A DNA stretch of 64,000 bases from Bryopsis sp. KO-2023 (taxonomy: Eukaryota > Chlorophyta > Ulvophyceae > Bryopsidales > Bryopsidaceae), in contig BSYQ01000013.1 of the NCBI GenBank assembly GCA_030272585.1, positions 1,302,001 to 1,366,000 on the forward strand, given 5' to 3'. The notes below the pieces were generated by a model. It did no database searches. It had not been told where the DNA came from and saw only the letters and a list, made by a program, of their open reading frames with translations. Numbering within the stretch: position 1 is the stretch's first letter; every line of letters begins with the position of its first letter. This document shows positions 32,068-43,188 of this stretch, one piece after another. The translations under genes were made by a program, and so were the position numbers.

Positions 32068-35000
32068 ATGAACCACTTGAGAAGCTCGGCGTTCCCAGCA
32101 CTCAGCAGGTTTGGGAAAAGCTTTCTTTCAGCGGTGGGCACCGTTGGTGGAGGTCTGTATTTTATTGGAGAAGATTCCACCGAGAGAAGCACGCCAAACG
32201 CAAGCGGCTACCAAGTACAGGTGGGTTCGTTTTGTTCCACTTTTAGAAAGTAAAAAGTTAATTGAAAGTTAAAAGTTATTAAAAAAAACTTAAACCACAT
32301 TTTAGTTTTTGAGCTTTTTCTGATTGGTCATCATCAATTCATTTTTTTTTTTTCCTGGTTGGAAACAAAATAAAAATCAAGCTCAAGTGAAAGTCATCGA
32401 AAAATTGACGGCACCTTTCTTTCATTAAGTATCTATATCAACAGAGAGGCCTTTTTTCCATCAAAAAAACAGGTCTGACTTTTTTTTTTTCATATGATAA
32501 TCAAACGGTGCAATCCACCCATAATTTTTTTTAAAATAAGATAATCCTGTTCCTAAGATTCGCCCTAGTGTTGTGGCTAGGCCCGGTTTCGATCCAGTCT
32601 CTGTCAAGTAGCGGCAGCTGGGACAGTTGCTTGGGAATTAGTCAGAGGAGCATTTAATCCGTTTGCTAGCATCGATTGCCAAGCATCCACCGACAATCAA
32701 GGCACCCCAGCCGAAGAACCCCCAGAAGGTGAAACCCACCCTAAAAAATAAAAAAAAAACTTGTTTTAAACCTGCGCCCCCCCCCCCCCTTTTCTTTTTT
32801 TTTCAGGAGTGAAGCTGTACATATTGACAATTCACTTCTGTTGGTAAGGCGATCGAGAAAAAAAAAAAGCAGCAGCAGCACCTGAGGGGTGTGTGTGTGG
32901 AGGGGGGTTTCATGTAGTTACTTTTGCGGGGAAGGTTGCGACGGTTTTGGCGAGTCTGACGGTGGACTCGTCGTGTCGGGACATTCTTCTTTGCATCGGG
33001 GGGAGTTTTCTGGTGGAGTGGCTGATCAAGCATGCCACAGAGGAGGAGCAAGGCACCATTCAGCAAGAAAAATCGCAAGAAACGCTGGTGAATTTCTTAT
33101 GCACCGGTGAGAGAGCATGCAGTATCTTCCTCACATTTTTCTCACTTTTTTTTCCCTTTGCTTTAGTCATCCACAACATTTCCAGCGACATTTTTCCCAT
33201 TTGTTTTTTCTTACCTTGTTCAAAATTCCTAAACCAGGATGAAAAAATCTGGACTGAAAAAAAAAAATCACCCCTGTCTCGCCATCACCCCTAATAAAAA
33301 AACTCCCTGGTGAATTCGTCGACTGTGTTTTTTTTTCTTTTTTCTCATTTGCCGTTGGCCGTCAGGTCAGGCTGGCAAAATTGTGCTGTCACACCCTAGG
33401 GCGGTGCCCCAGCTTTTGCTGCAAGCGGCGAGCAGCAGCGACAGCAATCGGCTGACACAAGCTTTGGAGGATGCGTTGGAGTCCGCTCCCTGTCCAAATA
33501 AAGTGCCGCAAGGCGATATTCAAGACGTCCTGACATTGGTCCGTCAAATTTTAAAAAAATTAGAAAAATAGGAATCGTTTTAGTGAACTATTTGTGGGTT
33601 TTTTTTTCACAACTTTTCTGGTTGTAGCTTCATTTTGAAATATGCACAAAAGCCCTTCCCCCCCCCCCTGTCTTTTTAGATTTTTCAAAAAAGAAGACAG
33701 ATGTAGATTTTGGAATTTTTTTCAAGATTTTGGAGGGTGTAAAATTTGAGCCAGGAATATCCATGCATAATCAGACCTCAACATTTCTCGATTTCATATT
33801 TTTTTGGTTTTTTTTTTGCCCTCCCCGCAGGTGAAGGGACGGCATGGGGCTAAGATTCAACACATGGCGATGCTGTTTTTATCGAAATGGTGCGAAGCCT
33901 CGGTGATCAATTGCCAGATGGTGGCCAGCATGGGTGGGGGGGAGGTGTTATCCTCGGTGGCCAAGTCCGTGGTGGGCCAAGGGGAAGGCAAAAGACAGAT
34001 GCAGTGCGACCTGGCCAGGTGGGCAGCCACCCACCCACTGAGCAACAAAACTCATTAGATTAAACTTCCCAACCCTTACAAGCATGACTTTTTGGCATGC
34101 AGAAAGCCGTTCCCCACCTTCTATATTTGGATACCCAGAAAGGACGTATTTTTGCACCCAAAAGTTTCGATTTCTTTTCAGAGGTGTCCCTGGTGGAAGT
34201 CCATCTGTCGATCTTTTCAATGAAGGATTGAACGATTGTACATTTTTGATGGTATTTTCTTGTTTCCTCTGTGTGTTTTTTTCGATCTTCAATGCAGACT
34301 GATGTGCACTCTTGCGAAAGATTGCCCATCGAAAAGCCAGGTGATGATGGAGGGCTGGATAAGCCCTCTGTTGTACATGCTGGCGGACGCCTCTGCCCTT
34401 CAGGATCCCCTGTTGGCAAATTCAATAGTGGAGGCCATAGGCACTTGCGCAGCCAGTGGGCTTTCACAGGTGTGACAGTCGAAACTTTCCACTAAAAGTG
34501 GCAGATACCAACAATAGTGTCAGCGAAATGTCTCACTAATCCCCCCAAAAAAAATGTAAAAAAAAATCTGGACACTGGTTGGAAGATTCTCTCTTCCTCC
34601 CCCCCCCCCCCTTTCTTGTCAAACTTTGATTTTGCCTGTGCAATGATGGTAGCGAGATGGGGATCCTGTGGAGCAGACTCTTTGTTGTTGAATCGTGGCG
34701 ATTGGCTTCTGTAACAGGTCCAGGAAGCCCTTGTGGACAGCAATTTATGGCCTTTGCTCAGGCAGTTTGCCGGGACCGAGAAGCTAGAATTCATAACGTC
34801 CGCCACAAGGGCAATCGCGTCTCTATCCACAGGTGACTGTCACATCAAAAAAACGTCGGCAAGCCTATGGAAACATCATGGAACCCAATCTGATCTTTAT
34901 GCGGAAAAAAAAAATATAGATATTTGATTTGGGATTGCATGTCGGTGTAATGGTTATGTTGGGGGGGTTATGCCTGTTTGCAGAGGGCATTGCCTTTCCT

Positions 35001-37660
35001 CGCAGCGAGTTTGAGCATTGGACCAAGCAACTGCTGGAATGGATCATTTCCCCTGAAACTGACGATCGCCTTGCTGCGCTGTGCTCCAGGGCTTTGGGAG
35101 GTAAGTGTGAATAAATGAATTATTTATGTACACCCTCCTCCTGGCAGTTTTTCTTGGACATGGAATTTTACGCTGTTCGTGTTTCCAAGGTGCTAGGCAC
35201 TTTCACAAGGGATTTCTACTTGGTTTACTTTACCTTAGATGCAACTGTGGAGAGTTTTCTAGAACTGACTATATTGAGCTGGATTTTTCTTTCACAAGGG
35301 CTTGGTCTAAATCACCTCGTTGTGGACGGCCTTCGTTGCGCAAGTTTGCCTGATGTAGATTAAACATTCATTCAATCATACCCTCCCCCAACCCCCCAAT
35401 CCAACAAGATTCCATCAAAATACTATGGGGCTGTCCTGGTTTCGAATCGGGCAGTCAACTTCTTCCAGTGAAAAAAGGAAGGCATCAGAGTGCAATTTTT
35501 TTTCACCTTTTTTTTGTGTAGGTCTTGCTTGCTCATCGCATGCTGACAGTTTGCATGTGGCTCGGCGATGGTTGGGTGAGTTCATCGTGGCTTTATCGGA
35601 AAGCCTGCCTGTTTACGAGCTCGACACCACAGCTCCCTCCAAGCAAGTGGTCCCCTCCTACGCACGCTACATCGCTGCCGAAGTGCAGGGCTTGACCTCC
35701 CCCTCCGAAGGCTACTCCGACCCGCCAGATCACGTCGGGGAAAGCGTCCTGTACAAAGCTGGCCAAGCTCTGGATTGGGTGGAAGAGGATGGGGACCGAG
35801 GCACCCCGACATCGAGGGCACTGAGAGTGCTGTGCGATTTGGTTGCGGATGATGTGGACGGGCAGAAATGGCTGATTTCCAAAGGGCTGCTGCCCATGAT
35901 GCAGAGATTGGTTTGGCCGGGATCCGATGGGGGCGACGGAGGTGCCGAGGATTGCCCTCCTTCCGTACAGGAGCAGATAACTCGACTTCTAGCCATGGTC
36001 TCTCGCCACAGGTGCCTTTAGTCTTTAGCCATTGTTTTAATGACATAATCAATTTGCAGATTGGGGGGGGGGGGGGTGTCCCTGTCGATTTTTTTCCAGG
36101 GATTGATTCGTGCAATGATGTTGTAGATCAGCCCAGAAACTGCTGTTACATGGTGGTTGGGTGCCATGGCTGGAGGTTGGGCTTGGTTCGAGTAATATTT
36201 TCTTGGCCAGCGGGTGCTCCAAAGCTCTGTTGCATTTGAGGAGCGATGGACCGACTTCGGAGGCCGAATCGAGCGCTCCAATTTTCCATGATGGGATTCA
36301 GCTGTTCGATCCAACCGCCCGGCATCACTGGGATTTGGGGAGCCGGCCGAACCAGGTCTCAGCCAGTGCAGGTGTGGTGGAAAAAATATGTAATGTATGT
36401 GTTTAATATTGAGTGAATTTTATTTTTTATTTTTTCTTTACTTTGATGAATCAGGGATGGGGAGAGCACCTGCAGGGTTTTTTTACGCTCCACGGATTCA
36501 AAATTTTGATGTCCCTGTGGCCATCAAAAGAAGAAAAACACAAATTTTGACCTCCGTCTTTTTCCTGCTGGCCGAATCGACGGAATAATGTATGCATGTC
36601 AATTTTTTCAACCTTTCTTATTTTTCGACTTTTTTCTTTTGGTGTGGTGGTGTTTTTGTAGCAGAGCCCCTGGTGGACGTGGTTTTTGTTCATGGAATTC
36701 GAGGGAGTGCCTTTGTGACGTGGAGGAAAGAAGATACGGAAAGGGAGCTGAGCAGTGAACTGGGATCTTGCTGGCCGAGCTCTTGGCTGGCGAAAGATGT
36801 TCCGCAAGCCAGGCTTCTGGGGCTGGAATATGCTGCTCCAGTCTCAAGATGGGAGGTAAACAAAAAGAGTTGTTTTTTTTGTGCATGTGGTGGTGTTTTT
36901 ATATGTGTGGAGTGGAGGCGACGAAATGCAGTCAGTCTTTCAGCAAAAAATGAACTTTTTCTTCTCTCAAACTTTTTCCTCCAAACCCAGGCATTGCCCA
37001 GGAACAGAAATGTATCTCCCTCCCTCCCCCCCCAAAATAAAGATTTTCCACTCGCTGATTTTTTTTTCTGAGTACTAGGGCGAATCACCACCATTCAAGG
37101 AAACGGCTCATGCACTGTTGACTCGATTGATGGATGCTGGGGTGGGCTCCCGTCCTTTGATTTTCGTCGCACACAGCATGGGTGGAATCATGGTCAAAGA
37201 AATGCTGGCACATGCACTTCAAGACTCCAGAAACGCAAGACTGTCGGAATTTCTGGGGAACACTCAGGGGCTCATTTTCTACAGCACCCCCCACCACGGA
37301 ACCTGGCTGGCAGATTTCGCTTTGAATCTGAAACACATCGGGGCATCCCCAGCACAGAGTTTAAATTTCCTCAAACCGGGGCCGTATCTGGTGGAGCTGA
37401 ATCGGACCATCCAAGAATGGTCGGAAAGCAAGGGTCTGCCAATTTTGCATTTTTCAGAGAGTGAACCCACCAAGCTCCTTCCCGTGATTCCAAAACTGTT
37501 GATAGTGCCTCCCGAATCGGCGTGCCCTGCGTTCGGTGAATCTGTCAGACTGGTGCACGTAGATCATGTGAGGGCTTGCAAGCCTTCCGACAAAGAGTCC
37601 ATCTCATACAGCAAAACGATGGAATTGATCCGGAGCATTGCCAAGGAGGTGGTTGGCTGA
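32068..37660 (+). CDS. SERAC1-like serine hydrolase with helical repeats
   Basis: Supported exons are 32918-33106, 33366-33538, 33831-34018, 34298-34469, 34718-34832, 34984-35100, 35522-36011, 36211-36371, 36662-36855 and 37079-37660, all in phase. A first exon at 32068-32220 (MNHLRSSAFPALSRFGKSFL, mitochondrial-type) fits in place but not in phase, so a small exon is probably missed or the donor is wrong; the donor at 33538 (GTCCGT) is also weak. SERAC1 works at mitochondria-ER contacts in phosphatidylglycerol remodelling. The middle is alpha-helical, armadillo-like. The C-terminal hydrolase has VDVVFVHGIRGSAF, SSWLAKDVPQARLLGLEY, the nucleophile motif AHSMGGIMVK, IFYSTPHHGTWLAD and VDHVRACKP (likely His of the triad), all in the SERAC1 order. 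Function in this organism is inferred. Confidence 0.88.
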
Positions 37661-38061
37661 CGGGGTATCTGTTTTTGAGGGGGGATTTGCTACGGGTGGC
37701 GATTTGGAAGGGGGGGGTGCTGGTTTTCATTCACAAATTTTCTTTGGTCACATTATTCTTTGGGAATTCTTTTTCTAGTGTAAGTCTGTACAGATGTAAG
37801 CTAAGTTGGAAGTTGGATAAGGCACCACCTCCAGACGGCGTCAGGGTTTATAAATAAATCGTTGAGTTTGAGAGGCATTCTGAAATTTCATCTGGTGGTC
37901 TTTTGTCGAAAAATGGCGATTGCTTGTGTTGCTTACACCTTCGCCGTCTTACATCACAATGAGTACATTCATTCACAGCGCCAACGAATGCCAGACGCTT
38001 TTGCCCCAAGGATTTCACAACATCAGGCTATAGACTGACTGACTGGCTTTTGTCCCAGGTC
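37661..38061. other. Spacer between converging genes
   Basis: About 400 bp with no gene, between the 3' ends of the SERAC1-like (+) and endosulfine (-) genes. AATAAAT at 37853-37859 is a possible polyadenylation signal for the former. Confidence 0.4.
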
Positions 38062-38461
38062 TCAATCTATTCGATCTTTTGCTTCCGTTTCCTCATGAAT
38101 CACTGGTGTGCTCGGTGCGCGATCTTCCCTCATGGACCATTTCTTTATCAGTGGAGTCTTCGGTTCGGGGCAGGTGGGGTCGATCTTGTGGGGCAGGTTT
38201 TTCTGTTGAGCCTGGCCCATAGCCCAGTCCGCTGAATCGAAGTACTTCTGGTCCTGGAGGGAAAACGAAGCAAAAACACCTCGGTTCTGGGTCAAGGATA
38301 TGCACCACGAATAACGCGCGCGATAAAAAAGCTGGAGGAGAGCGTTTCCTGAGTCAAAGTTTGGACTGCCGCCACCATTCTTTGGTCACCTGTGCAACCT
38401 TGGGTTTGGGTTTTATCTTGAGTTGTCCGTATTTGTTGGTTGGGGCTGGAGCCTCTTCCAT
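38062..38461 (-). CDS. Endosulfine family protein (ENSA/ARPP19/Igo)
   Basis: Two exons, 38461-38390 and 38253-38062, join in phase to 87 residues starting at MEEAPAPTNKYGQLKIKPKP. The core KYFDSADWAMGQ matches the plant form of the endosulfine motif (YFDSADWAL; animals have FDSGDY). In known members the serine of this motif is phosphorylated by Greatwall/Rim15-type kinases, and the protein then inhibits PP2A-B55 to allow mitotic entry or quiescence. That role is transferred by homology. The protein is short but has both conserved blocks. The 136-base intron splits them just before the motif. Confidence 0.85.
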
Positions 38462-39235
38462 ACTTGTGTTAGTTCTGTGGAGGCTTTGGAGGGGCGTGCA
38501 ACGGGAGGTCACTGTTTCACGGGCCATAGAAGTGCACGGTTACGAGCGACCATCGTCACAAGAAGGAAATCTGGCAGAAACACTCCCAAGACTGTTTGTT
38601 TTTAGCGGTTTGTAGCATTTTGAGCGTGGAACGGTCGTTGAAATCCTGTTCGTATCTGGCAGTTGACATATTGAATTTCCAGATGGAATCGATTTGAGCG
38701 TTGTAGTTATCAGGCCTGTACCTGTGGGTCCGACAGAAACAACTCTTGCTTCAGTGTCTGTTGAAGTCACTTCTGATTGATTCAAACTCTTGGGTTCCTA
38801 TAATCCTTGCCCAAAACTGCTGGCACCACCATTTGTTTGGATGGCATTTACTTGTGTGGAAAGCCTCAACCCATGATTCAAGAAGCAAAACTTATACACA
38901 TCCTCACTTGTTAACCACTCTCCTTACCAGCAAAAACTTTCACAAGCATGCTGGTCGATTTTTCTTCCGTGAAATGCGAAAAGTAGTGGTGGGAAACCAT
39001 CTCTGCAAGGTGAATGCGTCGATCGACCTTCTGTGGGCGAGGAGTCCTCTGTGTGCTTTGAATGATGTGACGCTCGAGGCAACGTCGAATCCTGCTGAGG
39101 GTGGGTGGTGGGCGTTGCTGTGAGTCGACAAACGCAGGCAGCCATCCCCCCATAAAGCATCGCTGCGTTTTTATCTCAAACAGGCATCCAGTCCATCGCT
39201 GCTTCTTCCTTTATCTTGACAACCTCACAGCCAAG
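38462..39235. other. Spacer between divergent genes
   Basis: No gene supported. It lies between the start of the endosulfine gene (-) and the start of the Asp-rich secreted protein (+), so it must hold both promoters. Short open frames overlap on both strands around 38900-39150 without recognisable motifs. Confidence 0.4.
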
Positions 39236-40953
39236 ATGCGCGGGTCGGTTGTGTTCATTCTTGCGGCAGTTTTTCTCTCGGCATGTGGTGAGCTTTCTTT
39301 CGTCGCAACGCTCGGCGCTTTTGAGCTGTAGATGTGCTTGCTCAACCGATCGAGGACCGACTTCCTTGATCTGGACTGCTGGAGAGACGATCGAGTAGTT
39401 GGTCCCTTGAAAACCAGTCTGGCGGCGCATTTTCTGCGTTCTCTATTCCTGGATCAAGTTTTTTTTTGGGGGGGGGGGGGATTTTCAAGTTTTTTGTGGC
39501 TGTTGCATGTGGGGATCTGGAGTCCCGCATTGAGCGGGATATTTCCGGTGTTGGTTTTGATTGTGTGTTTACCGCTCCTCGTGTAGTTGCTGGCGTCACC
39601 GGGTTTTCTGAGGAGGCCCTCCAAAAGGTGGTCGTTTCGTCAGGTAAGGCGGTTTGGGTTCCTCCTAACCTTCATGGTTGTACAGACCGCTGAGGTCCAT
39701 GTGGCTTGGGTTTGAACGAGTGAAGGAATCGACTGGGGCATATTGACTCGAGGCAGTGCTATGTTTTTCATCGATCGTTTGGTTTCCAGCTGGGTGGTGA
39801 CATGCGCGTCCGATTCAGACAAGAAAAGTGCATTACAGGTTGAATTTATTTTGCAGGAGTCTCCAAGGGCCAGCAGAAATGGGGTGGTGTCCTCCCAGCC
39901 AAGAACGAGGATGACGACGATTCCGATGGTGGCGATGATGATGATGATACCCGCAGGCCCGTCTTCTTGAAGGGCGTCTCCATGAAAAATGAGGATGATG
40001 ATTCTGATGATGGGGATGATGATGACACCAAAAATCTTCTCTTTGAGAATGGCACCCCTGTCGACAACGAGGATGATGATTCTGATGATGATGATACCCG
40101 CAGGCCCGTTTTCTCAAATGGCCTCCCCATGAAAAATGAAGATGATGATTCTGATGATGGGGATGATGATGACACCAAAAATCTTCTCTTTGAGAATGGC
40201 ACCCCTGTCGACAACGAGGATGATGATTCTGATGATGATGATACCCGCAGGCCCGTGTTCTCAAATGGCCTCCCCATGAAAAATGAAGATGATGATTCTG
40301 ATGATGGGGATGATGATGACACCAAAAGTCTTCTCTTTGAGAATGGCACCCCTGTCGACAACGAGGATGATGATTCTGATGATGATGATACCCGCAGGCC
40401 CGTTTTCTCAAATGGCCTCCCCATGAAAAATGAAGATGATGATTCTGATGATGGGGATGATGATGACACCAAAAGTCTTCTCTTTGGGAATGGCACCCCT
40501 GTTGAAAACGAGGATGATGATTCCGATGATGGAGACGATGATGATACACGCAGGCCCGTGTTCTGGAAGGGCGCCTCCATGAAAAATGAGGATGATGATT
40601 CTGATGATGGGGACGATGATGATACCCGCAGGCCTGTCTTCTCAAATGGCCTCCCAATGAAAAACGAGGATGATGATTCCGATGATGGGGATGACGATGA
40701 CACCAAAAATCTTCTCTTTGAGAATGCCACCCCTGTCGACAACAGGGATGATGATTCTGATGATGATGATACCCGGAGGCCGGTGTTCTCAAACGGGCTC
40801 CCCATGAAAAATGAGGATGATGATTCTGATGATGGGGATGATGATGACACCAGAAAGCCTTTCTATGAGAATGCCACCCCTGTCGAAAACGAGGATGATG
40901 ATTCTGATGATGATACTCTCGTTTCCAGGAGGTTTGGTCCTGCAGAGCCATGA
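39236..40953 (+). CDS. Secreted Asp-rich tandem-repeat protein
   Basis: Exons 39236-39287, 39587-39643 and 39857-40953 join in phase to 401 residues. Residues 1-20 are a clear signal peptide (MRGSVVFILAAVFLSAC). After a short linker (FSEEALQKVVVSSGVSKGQQ) the rest is about 14 units: an acidic core (NEDDDSDDGDDDDT) followed by a 12-15-residue spacer that alternates between a basic form (RRPVFSNGLPMK) and an acidic form (KNLLFENGTPVD). The protein ends SRRFGPAEP. Such a chain would be highly phosphorylated or bind calcium; proteins of this kind occur in mineralised or gelled matrices. The repeating dibasic RR could also be cleaved as in peptide precursors. Both uses are speculation. I do not recognise a named family. 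DNA units are nearly identical, so copy number probably varies. Confidence 0.8.
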
Positions 40954-43188
40954 TGATTATCATTATCATGGGGATGATCAAGGAGCCATGATTAAGATTA
41001 TTTGGCAGGAGCCTTTGATGCCTAAATTCTCATCCCTTCGGAGAATTCATGGTTCCTCATAACTGCTCATTATTGCTTCGCTGATGAGGTGGTCCAAGAT
41101 TGGATAAGGAAGACTTAATCAATCTCCATATATTTTGACTTTTCTTTTTTTTTAGTTTGTTTTGCATTATATCTATCAGATGCATGTTATCATGAAGCCG
41201 AAGTGGCTTGCTATTTGTTGTCACAAGTGTCTGGACTGAATGATTTGGTCAATTCATTTCTCAGATTTTAATTTGGACTGCTCGGACAGTTGAGCTCTTG
41301 CCAGTTAGTGCTGCCTGTTTGCAGGATGATTGGCCAGCCAGAATCTCGCTTTTTTTTCTTATGGATTTTGATATCTTTTTTAGGTTGATGATGATACTGG
41401 GTGCTCATGTCATCAACACGATTGTAACTTTTTTCCTTTGATGCCAGGACTTTTTTCCTTTGATGCCAGGACTTTTTTTCGTGTTTTTGTAAGCTTTGTC
41501 TTTCGAGACCTGGGAGAAGTTTCTTTCAATGATGGCTTTCAATCTTATGCATTTGCTGCCCTATCCCGCATACATTTACTGTGTGCTGCATTTTTGTGGA
41601 TGGATGGGGCTCTTCATCTTCAAGGGGTTGGCAGGGGTTGATTTTGAAATAGGATAAATGCACTCAGGGTCTGAATGGTATTCCCATGCAAATATCCTGC
41701 ATGACCTTTGAAAGATGTTGATTTCAAACTTGAGTTTGATATCAAAATTGGTTGATTTATTCATCATTTTTCTTCCAACCACTAATTAAAAAACAGCAGC
41801 AGTAGGAAGGGGGATATTGGGCAACATCCCCATGATATCTCCTTGCGTATCATTTGTCTGCATTAGGATGTGGCTGAGGCAGTCTTTGTGCTCCCCTCTC
41901 GGCCAAAATTGGGTGTACATCCCAAAAACCACCCAGAAAGTCGAGACCATCCAATCCACACTAAGCTCCAAGGGTGCTGTTTGTGTGAAAAAAGAGGTGC
42001 ACGGTACAAGTCATGTTTCACGTGGGCGTGAAACCTCCTATCAGCAGTATCTTCTTTCTTTTTTTTTAAAGGGTAAACATATTTCATCATCGGCAGAGAT
42101 TAAAGCATCGTTTGATGATTCTTTGCAGAACCAAACCCATCATTGCAAGATATGAACGTGCTCTGAGATCCCCCCCCCCGAATTTGCACCCTCAACTCTT
42201 TGAGGGTGCAAAGAGTTGAGCCGCAATCCATAATGATTATCCATCAACACTCATCCATTTCAAAAAAATTAACTGTTCCACAAACCCTCACACAAAAACA
42301 AGCATTCAAAAAACACCAAGGCAAAAAATAAAACAGGCTTGGTCAAAGAACCTCCGAAAGCCAAAAAAAAAAAAGCCCGAAGAAAAACCAGGACCAACAC
42401 CAACTCGATCAATTTCCAAAAAAAAAACACAAAAAGAGTGCTTGTTATTGAACGGGGGCGATTCAAAAGCTACATTCGACGATGTCAAACTTGATTCTTT
42501 TTTTACCCCTCCCCCCTTCTCACATCTTGCTGATTCGATACCCAAACTGAAAGGTGTTCGGAGCACCTTTCCTCACAAAACTTTACATAACAAAAGCACA
42601 AAAAATTGAAGGGAAAAAAAAAACGCAAAAAGAGCAGGAACAAGATGGCGATCCCCGAACCCACCCTACCCTTCAGCAAAAAACAAAACAAAAAAGAAGT
42701 TTTCTTTCTTTTCACGCATCGATTTATTTTTTCAATTTTTTCTTTTCTGCTTTTTTTGGGCTTTTTTTTTCTTTTTTCACTTGCATTCTGCAGGGGCATT
42801 TTTTTTCTTCTACCCTTGTGGCTATTTCTTTTCTTTTTCTGTTTTTCTTTTTTTTCATGTTGCCGATCAATCGACCCACCACTGGAGTAAATCGAAAAAA
42901 CAAAAACAAAAAAAAACATGGGTCGCAGATTACAGATTCGTCCTGACCATACCCTAAACACCCCCACCCCCCGCCAAATCGAACCTCCACCGAAAAAAAA
43001 CAAACCAACACCACCAGGCATTCCTAACAAGTATACACAACCTTATCATACAACACAATATGTCTCCCCCCCCCCCATAACTCTGCAAAACTTCCCCCCA
43101 ATTTCCCCACACACACACCCACCTTCCTCTACTTCCGAAAACCATACTTCTTTTTTCTTGATCATCCCAGTCCCCCCCACCCCCCAAA
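40954..43188. other. Long spacer, low complexity
   Basis: About 2.2 kb without a supported gene. At 41436-41480 the sequence TTTTTTCCTTTGATGCCAGGAC is duplicated in tandem. From 42260 to 43180 the plus strand is A- and C-rich with long homopolymers, giving many open frames of Lys, Pro or Phe that are not credible. A hairpin around 42185-42220 repeats CTCAACTCTTTGAGGGTGCAAAGAGTTGAG. Confidence 0.45.

Noticed and set aside
32807-32843. Possible small exon of the SERAC1-like gene (TTTCAG before, GTAAGG after)
   Set aside because: Its length would fix the phase problem, but reading it in the needed frame gives a stop codon (GAG TGA).
39833-40981. Long minus-strand frames (His-rich 382 codons and Ser-rich 334 codons)
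   Set aside because: They are antisense shadows of the GATGAT repeat of the Asp-rich gene, which has a signal peptide and in-phase splice sites on the plus strand.
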